Of a DNA stretch of 25,041 nucleotides, positions 15,857 to 22,110 are shown one piece after another. Both the position numbers and the translations under genes were made by a program. The notes beneath the pieces are model-generated. The model was not told where the DNA came from. It worked only from the letters and a program-made list of their open reading frames with translations, and did no database searches. This stretch comes from Thioglobus_B sp964403565. Its GTDB lineage: Bacteria; Pseudomonadota; Gammaproteobacteria; PS1; Pseudothioglobaceae. The stretch covers positions 1 to 25,041 of the forward strand of contig CAYOFV010000016.1 in the NCBI GenBank assembly GCA_964403565.1. The letters are read 5' to 3'. How positions within the stretch are numbered: position 1 is the first letter of the stretch; each line of letters begins with the position of its first letter.

Positions 15857-16798
15857 ATGCAAGATAATTGGCAAGCAAAATCTAGAAAAGTTTTAAAAAC
15901 TGCTCATGAGTGTAATGAGTATTTCAATACTGATGTTTTTCAAGATAATAATTTTGGTATAAAAATTCCGCTAGAATTTGCTGAAAAAATAGAAAAAAAC
16001 AATAAGTTAGACCCTTTATTAAAGCAGGTTTGTCCACAAAAGAGTGTAGATAGTCTTAATTTCTCACAAGAGCCATTAAACGATAAAAATCACTCTCCAG
16101 TTGCTGGCCTTATTCATAAATATAAAAATCGCGCACTGCTCATTGCCTCAAGGGTGTGCAGTATTCATTGCCAATATTGTTTTCGACAAAATTTTCCCTA
16201 CTCAGATAATGACGGATATAGCAATCTAGATAATATAGTTGCTTATTTAAACAAGCATACTGAAATTAACGAAGTTATTCTTAGTGGTGGCGACCCATTA
16301 AGCTTAAATGATGAAAAATTAGAAAAACTAGTTAGTGTTATTGGAAATATTGAACATATGGATACTTTGCGTATTCATAGTAGATCCATTGTAGTTGTCC
16401 CAAGTAGAATAACTAATGAATTTATAGATATTATTAATAATTGTCAAAAAAATTTAATAGTTGTAACTCATATTAACCATGCAAGTGAAATTGGTGAAGA
16501 TTTTAAGAAAAATATCGATAAATTAAACAGTGTAACCCTGCTTAATCAGTCTGTTTTATTAAAGGGGGTTAATGATGATATTGCCACGCTTAAAGATTTG
16601 AGTTTGAGATTGCATTCTGTAAAAATTCTGCCTTATTATCTACATATGCTAGATAAAGTAAAAGGCGCTGAGAATTATCTAGTAGATGATGCTAAAGCAC
16701 ATGATTTGCATAACAAACTTAAGCAAGAGTTAAGCGGGTATCTAGTGCCAAGACTGGTTAGGGATAATGAAGGAAAATCTAAAGATTGGCTACTTTAG
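15857..16798 (+). CDS. epmB: EF-P (R)-beta-lysylation enzyme EpmB (lysine 2,3-aminomutase family)
   Basis: Radical SAM, PLP-dependent aminomutase that converts lysine to (R)-beta-lysine, which EpmA then attaches to elongation factor P. 313 residues from ATG 15857 (E. coli 342); a TTG at 15851 would overlap the terminator. The radical SAM cluster motif is CSIHCQYC (Cys101, 105, 108). SGGDPLSL follows as the SAM-binding segment, and the PLP lysine lies in YYLHMLDKVKGAENY. The short form without the long N- and C-terminal extensions of clostridial lysine aminomutase supports EpmB. The epmA and efp partners are not in the window. Its 3' end overlaps the convergent tlpA-like gene by 9 nt. Confidence 0.93.
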   Translation: MQDNWQAKSRKVLKTAHECNEYFNTDVFQDNNFGIKIPLEFAEKIEKNNKLDPLLKQVCPQKSVDSLNFSQEPLNDKNHSPVAGLIHKYKNRALLIASRVCSIHCQYCFRQNFPYSDNDGYSNLDNIVAYLNKHTEINEVILSGGDPLSLNDEKLEKLVSVIGNIEHMDTLRIHSRSIVVVPSRITNEFIDIINNCQKNLIVVTHINHASEIGEDFKKNIDKLNSVTLLNQSVLLKGVNDDIATLKDLSLRLHSVKILPYYLHMLDKVKGAENYLVDDAKAHDLHNKLKQELSGYLVPRLVRDNEGKSKDWLL

Positions 16799-17314
16799 TA
16801 TCGCATTTTCTAGGAACTTAGTATCAACTTCACCCATCTTAAAGTCTACTAATTTACCCTCTGGGTTATATACATAGGTTGTTGGCATGCCAAATACATC
16901 GCCAAAACCACTAAATTGTGGGCCATTATGTTTATCAAACATAACAATTGGATAACTTACTAAAAAAGTATTGGTAAATTCAACAATGCTTTTCTTATCA
17001 GCTTGCTCATAATCAAGACCAATTACAAGAACTTTTTCACTATTATTGTCAAAAAAATCAACAAAAGCTGGAATCTCTTTAAGACAAGGTGGGCACCAGG
17101 TAGCCCAGAAGTTAATAATAAGATATTTGCCATCAGTTGATTCGTCAGTATAAGTATTACCCTCGATATCAATTAGAGAAAAATCCGGTTTTTTTATTTG
17201 TTTTTCCTTACTCCAAAGCGCTGAAGCTTTATCCACAATTTCATTGACGGTAATTGCTTGCACAAAACCAAGTGGCGATATTAGAATTAGAGTTATAAAT
17301 ATTTTTTTAATCAT
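16790..17314 (-). CDS. Exported TlpA/ResA-like thiol-disulfide oxidoreductase
   Basis: Thioredoxin-fold protein with a signal peptide (MIKKIFITLILISPLGFVQA from ATG 17314), so it acts in the periplasm. The active site is NFWATWCPPCLKE. The cis-Pro segment GMPTTYVYNPEGK and the insertion after the first beta-alpha unit are as in TlpA/ResA. Likely roles are reduction of apocytochrome or copper-site cysteines, but the substrate is not evident. The frame extends four codons to ATG 17326, which would overlap the arsC start; I prefer 17314 because it gives a clean signal peptide, although neither start has a clear ribosome-binding site. Confidence 0.88.
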   Translation of the reverse strand: MIKKIFITLILISPLGFVQAITVNEIVDKASALWSKEKQIKKPDFSLIDIEGNTYTDESTDGKYLIINFWATWCPPCLKEIPAFVDFFDNNSEKVLVIGLDYEQADKKSIVEFTNTFLVSYPIVMFDKHNGPQFSGFGDVFGMPTTYVYNPEGKLVDFKMGEVDTKFLENAILK

Positions 17315-17324
17315 CGGAATAACC

Positions 17325-17672
17325 ATGTCAACATTAATCTATCACAATCCAAGGTGCTCAAAATCACGAACAACTTTAGCTATTTTAGAAGAAAAGGGTG
17401 TGGACTTTGAGGTAATTAAATATCTCGACACCCCGCCAACTAAGGAAGAATTAATTGCACTACTTAGTGATTTAAATTTTAAGCCACGTGAGCTTATGCG
17501 TACAGGCGAAAGTGAATATAAAGAACTTGGTTTAAATGATAAAAACCTAACTGACTATCAGTTGATAGATGCTATGTTAACAACGCCAAAATTAATTGAA
17601 CGACCAATTGTTCGAACCGCTAAAGGAGTTGTTATTGGCCGTCCACCAGAAAATGTTTTAACTATTATTTAA
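17325..17672 (+). CDS. ArsC-family protein, YfgD-like
   Basis: 115-residue glutaredoxin-coupled arsenate reductase family protein. The N-terminus IYHNPRCSKSR carries the catalytic Cys11. FKPRELMRTGESEYKEL and LIERPIVRTAKGVVIGRPPENVL complete the family pattern and match E. coli YfgD (119 residues) better than plasmid ArsC (141). YfgD-type proteins are only putative arsenate reductases. GGAA at 17316-17319 supports this ATG; a longer frame from 17244 would run back through the tlpA-like gene and lacks a family match. No arsR or arsenite efflux gene is adjacent. The end overlaps the convergent glutathione transferase gene by 4 nt. Confidence 0.9.
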   Translation: MSTLIYHNPRCSKSRTTLAILEEKGVDFEVIKYLDTPPTKEELIALLSDLNFKPRELMRTGESEYKELGLNDKNLTDYQLIDAMLTTPKLIERPIVRTAKGVVIGRPPENVLTII

Positions 17673-18331
17673 TCATCAACAATAAGAGTAGAAAGATGTC
17701 CACCTCTACCCTCGATGTTTGATAGATAAATATCTTCAAGTCCGTCAACTACAGAGTTTTTAACTTCTTCATCTGCAAGTAAGTTATTACTCCAGTTTTT
17801 AACCTTAGTTAGGTTATCTAAAGATAGTGCGCCATCTGTAAATTCATCAATCCAGTCTAGGCGCATGAAAATTGGTGCAATTGCAGCGTCGATAATATTA
17901 AATTCACTACCATTAAAGAAATTACCCTCACCCAGAATTGACTCAATACGGCGAAGCTTTTTAAACAATGCTTCTTTTGCATTTAAAAACTTTTCTTCAT
18001 CGCCACCGGCAATGGGCATCATTTGTTCAATCATGCCAGAGATAAACTCAATCCATGCACGATTTTTTGCTTTTTGAATGTTATCTTCAGGGTGCATATT
18101 TGTATTGCCAATATCGTTGATAAATTCAGAAATAACGGCAGACTCAAAAATAATTTCGTTATCAGCTTTTAATAATGGCACTTGCCCTGTAGGAGAAATC
18201 TCTTTAAACCAATCTGGCGGATCCATGATATTAATATAATTTATATCATAATCAATACCTTGTTTTTCTAACAAAATCACCGCGCGTTGGGCAAATGGAC
18301 AAAGTTTAAAGCTAATAAGTTCTAGTTTCAT
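17669..18331 (-). CDS. Glutathione S-transferase family protein, omega-like
   Basis: 220 residues. The N-terminal thioredoxin fold (1-78) has a Cys-type active site KLCPFAQRA, the cis-Pro motif TGQVPLL and the glutathione gamma-glutamyl-binding FESAVISEF (ESA for the usual ES). The all-helical C-terminal domain follows with FNIIDAAIAP as the N-capping box. A Cys active site points to omega/lambda-like thiol transferase or dehalogenase-type chemistry rather than classic conjugation. It is probably a single gene, with a TATAAT box at 18358-18363 upstream and a 125-bp palindrome beyond that. The actual substrate is unknown. Confidence 0.88.
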   Translation of the reverse strand: MKLELISFKLCPFAQRAVILLEKQGIDYDINYINIMDPPDWFKEISPTGQVPLLKADNEIIFESAVISEFINDIGNTNMHPEDNIQKAKNRAWIEFISGMIEQMMPIAGGDEEKFLNAKEALFKKLRRIESILGEGNFFNGSEFNIIDAAIAPIFMRLDWIDEFTDGALSLDNLTKVKNWSNNLLADEEVKNSVVDGLEDIYLSNIEGRGGHLSTLIVDD

Positions 18332-18357
18332 AATGATATTTGTTATTGTTTGATGCG

Positions 18358-18363
18358 ATTATA
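18358..18363 (-). promoter_or_regulatory. Candidate -10 box of the glutathione transferase gene
   Basis: Consensus TATAAT on the minus strand, 26 nt before ATG 18331. Any -35 contact would fall at about 18380-18387, inside the 125-bp palindrome, where no good hexamer is visible. Confidence 0.5.
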
Positions 18364-18372
18364 CCGCCAACT

Positions 18373-18497
18373 ATTAGCAAGTATTTTGCTCTTCTGCAAG
18401 GCGGGCAATCAAAATATTGATTGAGCATAGGCAAAACTATGTGATTGAAATATTTTAATTGTCCAACGTGCTCAGAAAGGCAAAAGGCGCTGCTAAT
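18373..18497 (-). repeat. 125-bp imperfect palindrome, copy 1 (3' of rlmH)
   Basis: Ends ATTAGCA (18373-18379) and TGCTAAT (18491-18497) are exact inverted repeats. Further pairs are TTTTGC/GCAAAA (18384-18389 with 18480-18485), TTCTG/CAGAA (18392-18396 with 18473-18477), and two 28-nt inner arms (18403-18430, 18437-18464) with about 21 of 28 positions paired around a 6-nt loop. On the minus strand it contains ATTTCAATCACATAG and CTATGCTCAATCAATA, both identical to copy 2. It overlaps the last bases of rlmH, including its stop codon (18493-18495). The open frame across it (18312-18500) is not credible. Confidence 0.85.
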
Positions 18498-18960
18498 CAC
18501 GATGGTAGGGATGGTTGGTTAATAACGAATGTGCGCGATAAATTTGCTCAACTGCCAAAAGTCTAGCCATTGAGTGTGGCAAGGTAAGGTTGGATAATCC
18601 CCAGCTTTGATTTGCATGCTGTTTAACCTTGTCGCTTAATCCGTCTGCACCACCTATAAGTAGTGCAACATTTTCACCATTTAATTGCCAATTGTTAAGA
18701 TTTTGGGCAATTGCCTTAGTTGTATGTTGCTTGCCTTTTTCATCAAAAGCAATAATTAGATTAGCACCCTTGCAAGCATTTATTAGCAACTCGCCCTCAA
18801 GTTCTTTAATTTTATTAATATCACTACCTTTGTGCTTTTGTGCATCGATTGTAATTAGATTAAAGTTAAGAGATTTTGGCAGTTGTTTTTGGTAATGATC
18901 AATGCCAGTTTGTATCCAGCTAGGCATTTTTTTACCTATGCAGATTAAGTTAATCTTCAT
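18493..18960 (-). CDS. rlmH: 23S rRNA (pseudouridine-1915-N3)-methyltransferase RlmH
   Basis: SPOUT-class methyltransferase acting on helix 69 of 70S ribosomes; 155 residues, as in E. coli. The SAM-binding knot has LLIGGADGLS and the C-terminal end SMARLLAVEQIYRAHSLLTNHPYH is nearly invariant in the family. The start KINLICIGKKMPSWI is typical. It overlaps rsfS by 11 nt, the common rsfS-rlmH pair. Its last codon and stop fall inside the end of a 125-bp palindrome, which forms its immediate 3' untranslated region. Confidence 0.96.
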   Translation of the reverse strand: MKINLICIGKKMPSWIQTGIDHYQKQLPKSLNFNLITIDAQKHKGSDINKIKELEGELLINACKGANLIIAFDEKGKQHTTKAIAQNLNNWQLNGENVALLIGGADGLSDKVKQHANQSWGLSNLTLPHSMARLLAVEQIYRAHSLLTNHPYHRD

Positions 18961-19285
18961 CTTTTGTTGATGACCAAAGTTTTTCTAGTTTGTAAAATTC
19001 TCTAGTTTTCTCAGTCATAACATGCACAACAACTTCGGCTAAATCTACCAAAGCCCAATCACCTTGCTCTACACCTTCAATACCTAGTACTTTCATTCCA
19101 GAGCGCTTTGCGTCTATTTTTATATTGTTGGCAATACCGCGTACATGCTGAGTAGAACGGCCTGTGGCAATAACAATTGCTTCCATATCAGCACTTTTAT
19201 CCAGTACTTTAAGGGTAATAACATCTTGCGCCTTAAGTTCTTCAAGGGTTTCGTTAACTGCAGCTAGTTGATCTTCTAAATTCAT
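18950..19285 (-). CDS. rsfS: Ribosomal silencing factor RsfS
   Basis: 111-residue Iojap/RsfS protein that binds uL14 on the large subunit and blocks subunit joining in starvation. Family motifs are AQDVITLKVLDKSADMEAIVIATGRSTQHVRGIAN and GVEQGDWALVDLAEVVVHVM, with REFYKLEKLW at the end. It overlaps nadD by 4 nt (ATGA) and rlmH by 11 nt, the usual nadD-rsfS-rlmH order. Confidence 0.96.
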   Translation of the reverse strand: MNLEDQLAAVNETLEELKAQDVITLKVLDKSADMEAIVIATGRSTQHVRGIANNIKIDAKRSGMKVLGIEGVEQGDWALVDLAEVVVHVMTEKTREFYKLEKLWSSTKDED

Positions 19286-19881
19286 AATTTTTTAATATAG
19301 TTAATAACATTCTCAGGCACAAGTCCTGTAAGGTTTTTGTGCTCGATTATTTTACCGCGAATATCACTTGATGATATGTCTAGCATCTTGCCTTTAGAAA
19401 AATATATGTATCCGCTATTTTTCTTTTTTAATTTATCTTTATTGTTTGTTAATTTAAACCCAAAAGTATCTAGTTCATTATGTTTAACGCCAGGCCTATC
19501 AATAACTATTAAATGACAAAATTTATAAAATTTGTCAAAATCCCTCCAAGTGCTAAAGTTTGCATAACTATCGGCACCAATAATCAAACCAATGGATTGA
19601 TTTGGATATTCTTTGGTAATTTCATTTAATGAGTTAATTGTGTATGAATCATCGTCTCTATCAATTTCACGCAGGTCAATTTCTATACTTGTATTTTTTA
19701 TAGATAACTCCAGCATTTCAATACGCTGATTGTTAGAAAAATTAAGACCATCTTTATGCACTGGGTTGGCGCAAGGCATGATAAATAATCTTTCTAAATC
19801 TAGCTCTGATTTGATAGCTATTGCATTTTCAATGTGCCCAAGATGTACTGGGTCAAATGATCCGCCAAAAAAACCAATCAT
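19282..19881 (-). CDS. nadD: Nicotinate-nucleotide adenylyltransferase
   Basis: Makes deamido-NAD from nicotinate mononucleotide and ATP. 199 residues (E. coli 213). The nucleotidyltransferase signature GGSFDPVHLGH is at residues 6-16, MPCANPVHK lies near 35-43, and the second ATP motif ISSSDIRGKI is near the C-terminus (~170). GADSYANFSTWRD is the usual substrate loop. It overlaps the MBL hydrolase gene by 4 nt and rsfS by 4 nt. Confidence 0.95.
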   Translation of the reverse strand: MIGFFGGSFDPVHLGHIENAIAIKSELDLERLFIMPCANPVHKDGLNFSNNQRIEMLELSIKNTSIEIDLREIDRDDDSYTINSLNEITKEYPNQSIGLIIGADSYANFSTWRDFDKFYKFCHLIVIDRPGVKHNELDTFGFKLTNNKDKLKKKNSGYIYFSKGKMLDISSSDIRGKIIEHKNLTGLVPENVINYIKKL

Positions 19882-20597
19882 AACATTGCCTTAATCTCGC
19901 TTGCAGTTATTGCACTAGTAGGGTAGGCGATATAACCATTTGCCATACCGTTAATATAATTTACAAAATCATCTTCATTGTCTATTAGTAGATAAGCATT
20001 GCCTGATTTTTGTTCACCCATGGTGCTCACAACTTCATCGCCATAATCATGCCCGCAATGCAAAATTACATCATCATCAATGGTTTTTAATTTTTGCATT
20101 GATGAGAAAAAATCATACACACTTCCGCCAGGCATATGACAATGCCCAGCTCCATAAATAAATAAAGTATCTCCGGCAATTAAATGCTTATCTAGTAGGT
20201 AACACACTCCACCAGCAGTATGCCCCGGAGTGTTTATAACTTTTGCTTTAGTATTACCAAGAGCAAGTTCATCACCATCATCAATAGTAGTAAAAGTTGA
20301 GCTCAGGTCTAAATAAGGTACTTCGTTTTTACCTACAAAGATCTCAGCCCCAGTTTTTTGCTGAATTTCATCAGCAGCTCCACTATGATCACCATGCCAA
20401 TGAGTAAGCCAAATTTGTGTTAATTTATAGCCTTTATTTTCAACATTTTGAATAAATTTATCTGCCTCCCATGCAGGGTCAACTATTGCACAAGTCTTTG
20501 ACTCATGATCAAAGATAAAATGAATTGAATTCTCATACAAGCCTATGTGGTACCAAACTTCTAGAGTAAATTCTTTTTCATTAAATGTTTTTTCCAT
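19878..20597 (-). CDS. Metallo-beta-lactamase fold hydrolase, glyoxalase II-like
   Basis: 239 residues. The dinuclear metal motif is THWHGDH (His66, His68, Asp70, His71). Other ligands lie in NTPGHTAGGVCYL (~125), HLIAGDTLFI (~140) and HCGHDYG (~180). The order matches the glyoxalase II / ETHE1 persulfide dioxygenase branch. The C-terminal ~50 residues do not look like the canonical GloB substrate domain, so hydroxyacylglutathione hydrolase activity is uncertain. It starts a minus-strand operon with nadD-rsfS-rlmH and is divergent from the tRNA promoter. No Shine-Dalgarno sequence precedes ATG 20597. Confidence 0.85.
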   Translation of the reverse strand: MEKTFNEKEFTLEVWYHIGLYENSIHFIFDHESKTCAIVDPAWEADKFIQNVENKGYKLTQIWLTHWHGDHSGAADEIQQKTGAEIFVGKNEVPYLDLSSTFTTIDDGDELALGNTKAKVINTPGHTAGGVCYLLDKHLIAGDTLFIYGAGHCHMPGGSVYDFFSSMQKLKTIDDDVILHCGHDYGDEVVSTMGEQKSGNAYLLIDNEDDFVNYINGMANGYIAYPTSAITASEIKAML

Positions 20598-20626
20598 AAT
20601 AAAACAAAATTTTACCTATATTTATA

Positions 20627-20654
20627 TTGACTAATATTAATTAGAGTATATAAT
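20627..20654 (+). promoter_or_regulatory. Promoter of the tRNA-Ala/tRNA-Glu unit
   Basis: TTGACT (20627-20632), 16-nt spacer, consensus TATAAT (20649-20654). Start expected near 20661, about 20 nt before tRNA-Ala. It is a near-consensus promoter, as expected for stable RNA. Confidence 0.8.
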
Positions 20655-20681
20655 TTACACCTTTGCTTTAAACCAGCGTTT

Positions 20682-20757
20682 GGGGCTATAGCTCAGCTGG
20701 GAGAGCGCAACACTGGCAGTGTTGAGGTCAGCGGTTCGATCCCGCTTAGCTCCACCA
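20682..20757 (+). tRNA. tRNA-Ala (anticodon GGC)
   Basis: 76 nt with encoded CCA. Acceptor GGGGCTA pairs with TAGCTCC (one G-U). The anticodon stem CAACA/TGTTG encloses loop CTGGCAG, giving GGC. The T arm has GGTTCGATCCC. It reads codon GCC/GCT. Confidence 0.96.
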
Positions 20758-20769
20758 AGCAAATATTAT

Positions 20770-20844
20770 GTCCGGTTCGTCTATCGGTTAGGACCCAAGG
20801 TTTTCATCCTTGTAAGAGGGGTTCGATTCCCCTACCGGATGCCA
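20770..20844 (+). tRNA. tRNA-Glu (anticodon TTC), copy A
   Basis: 75 nt with encoded CCA. Acceptor GTCCGGT pairs with ACCGGAT, anticodon stem CAAGG/CCTTG, loop TTTTCAT giving TTC. It is 12 nt after tRNA-Ala and shares its promoter and the terminator downstream. Its body differs markedly from copy B. Confidence 0.96.
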
Positions 20845-20851
20845 CATTAAT

Positions 20852-20881
20852 AAAAGCCTAGCTCACAAGCTAGGCTTTTTT
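20852..20881 (+). terminator. Intrinsic terminator of the first tRNA unit
   Basis: A4, stem GCCTAGCT, loop CACA, stem AGCTAGGC, T6. It lies 8 nt after tRNA-Glu copy A and separates it from copy B. Confidence 0.95.
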
Positions 20882-20883
20882 AT

Positions 20884-20912
20884 TTCAAAAGCTTTTTCAA
20901 TTGTATTAAAAT
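20884..20912 (+). promoter_or_regulatory. Candidate promoter of tRNA-Glu copy B
   Basis: TTCAAA (20884-20889), 17-nt spacer, TAAAAT (20907-20912). The -10 box ends 7 nt before the mature 5' G at 20920, so the RNA may start at, or within a base of, the tRNA 5' end. Confidence 0.5.
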
Positions 20913-20919
20913 GCTTTTT

Positions 20920-20997
20920 GTCGCGTTCGTCTAGTCAGGCCCAGGACCCCAGGATTTCATCCTGGTAACAGGAGTTCAAATCTCTTACGCGACGCCA
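20920..20997 (+). tRNA. tRNA-Glu (anticodon TTC), copy B
   Basis: 78 nt with encoded CCA. Acceptor GTCGCGT pairs with ACGCGAC, anticodon stem CCAGG/CCTGG, loop ATTTCAT giving TTC. The D-loop is longer than in copy A, and the T stem AGGAG/CTCTT includes a G-U pair with loop TTCAAAT. The gene is followed at the very next base by a 125-bp palindrome and has no other terminator. Confidence 0.93.
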
Positions 20998-21122
20998 AAT
21001 TACTTCGCCTTTTTTCTTTCTACGGCGTCAAATCACTAAATTATTTCAATCACATAGAGTGGTGCTATGCTCAATCAATAATTTAGCAATTTTCCTTGTA
21101 TAAAGAAAAAATACTCGTAATT
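20998..21122 (+). repeat. 125-bp imperfect palindrome, copy 2 (3' of tRNA-Glu B)
   Basis: Ends AATTAC (20998-21003) and GTAATT (21117-21122) are inverted repeats. Around the apex, AAATTATT and CATAG pair with CTATG and AATAATTT across a 7-nt loop. ATTTCAATCACATAG (21043-21057) and CTATGCTCAATCAATA (21065-21080) are identical to copy 1 on its minus strand. The outer arms also align without gaps: CGCCTTTT, CTTTCT, CCTTG and AAAATACT fall at matching offsets. Length equals copy 1 exactly. Confidence 0.85.
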
Positions 21123-21152
21123 ACATTTGTGCGTGGCAAGAAAAATGCCAAG

Positions 21153-21158
21153 TAAAAT
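21153..21158 (+). promoter_or_regulatory. Candidate -10 box of rluD, predicting a leaderless mRNA
   Basis: TAAAAT ends 7 nt before ATG 21166, the same spacing as at glcD, and no Shine-Dalgarno sequence precedes the ATG. The -35 region is poor. A short inverted repeat TGGCA/TGCCA (21135-21150) lies just upstream. Confidence 0.4.
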
Positions 21159-21165
21159 ACTTTGC

Positions 21166-22110
21166 ATGAGTTTGTTAAATGTAATTATCCCAGATCGACT
21201 TAAAGGTCAGCGTATTGATAGTGCTTTGTCGTACATGCTGCCAGATTATTCGCGCTCTAAAATAACTTCCTGGGTTAAGGCTGGCAAAGCTTTAATTAAT
21301 GATAATAAATTCAAACCTAAAGATAAAGCAGAAGGTGGGGAGATTGTATCTATTGTTATTGAAAAAGAAGTTTCTAACAATTGGATTGCTCAAGACATTC
21401 CTATAGATATTGTCTTTGCAGATGAAGATGTAATTGTTGTAAACAAGCCTGTTGGTTTAGTAACTCATCCTGGTGCCGGAAATACTACAGGCACTCTTGC
21501 TAATGCAATACTGCATCACTTTCCTGAAAATGCAAATCTTGATCGCGCTGGCATTGTGCACAGACTCGATAAAAATACCTCTGGCCTTATGGTTGTAGCT
21601 CGTAGTGAAATTGCACAAAAAAGATTGGTAGAGCAGTTGCAAACTCATAGCGTGTCGCGCGAATATTCTGCAATAGTTTATGGTCATATGATTTCAGGTG
21701 GTACAGTAGATGAGCCAATTGGTCGCGATGGTAGGGATAGGCTCAAACAAGCGGTAGTTGAATCTGGCAAACACGCCATAACGCATTATCGTGTAATTGA
21801 CAGGTTTGCTCATCATACGCACATAAAAGCCATACTTGAAACTGGCCGTACTCACCAGATTCGTGTACATATGTCATATATTGGTCATCCGCTAGTGGCT
21901 GACCCGATGTATGGTGGTAAATTGCGCTTTCCAAAAAAAGCCGATGAAGAGTTAAAATACGCGCTTAAAGGTTTTAATCGTCAAGCTCTACATGCTAAAA
22001 AACTCACCTTTACTCACCCTACAACTAATGAGGAGGTAAGTTTTAAAGCACCACTACCAGAAGATATGCAGGATTTATTACAAGTATTATCTACTTATGA
22101 CAGCGAGTAA
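21166..22110 (+). CDS. rluD: 23S rRNA pseudouridine synthase RluD
   Basis: Isomerises uridines 1911, 1915 and 1917 in helix 69. About 314 residues from ATG 21166; the frame extends to TTG 21127, but MSLLNVIIPDRLKGQRID is the normal N-terminus. An S4 domain (GQRIDSALSYMLPDYSRSKI) is followed by the catalytic motif IVHRLDKNTSGLMVVAR with the essential Asp and by ETGRTHQIRVHM. This site cooperates with RlmH in the same window, which methylates pseudouridine 1915. It overlaps pgeF by 14 nt, the common rluD-pgeF pair. Confidence 0.95.
   Translation: MSLLNVIIPDRLKGQRIDSALSYMLPDYSRSKITSWVKAGKALINDNKFKPKDKAEGGEIVSIVIEKEVSNNWIAQDIPIDIVFADEDVIVVNKPVGLVTHPGAGNTTGTLANAILHHFPENANLDRAGIVHRLDKNTSGLMVVARSEIAQKRLVEQLQTHSVSREYSAIVYGHMISGGTVDEPIGRDGRDRLKQAVVESGKHAITHYRVIDRFAHHTHIKAILETGRTHQIRVHMSYIGHPLVADPMYGGKLRFPKKADEELKYALKGFNRQALHAKKLTFTHPTTNEEVSFKAPLPEDMQDLLQVLSTYDSE

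Noticed and set aside
17244..17324. Longer arsC frame with 27 extra N-terminal residues
   Set aside because: The family starts at IYHNPRCSKSR; the extension is antisense to the tlpA-like signal peptide, and GGAA supports ATG 17325.
18312..18500. 62-codon minus-strand frame between rlmH and the glutathione transferase gene
   Set aside because: It is the translation of palindrome copy 1 and its flank, has no ribosome-binding site and overlaps both neighbours.
20920..21122. tRNA-Glu B followed by a repeat as an integration (att) site of a genomic island
   Set aside because: No integrase gene, no repeated tRNA 3' end, and only core genes follow (rluD, pgeF). The adjacent repeat also occurs away from tRNA genes.
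21127..21165. TTG start extending rluD by 13 residues
   Set aside because: The extension does not resemble RluD N-termini and covers the candidate -10 box.
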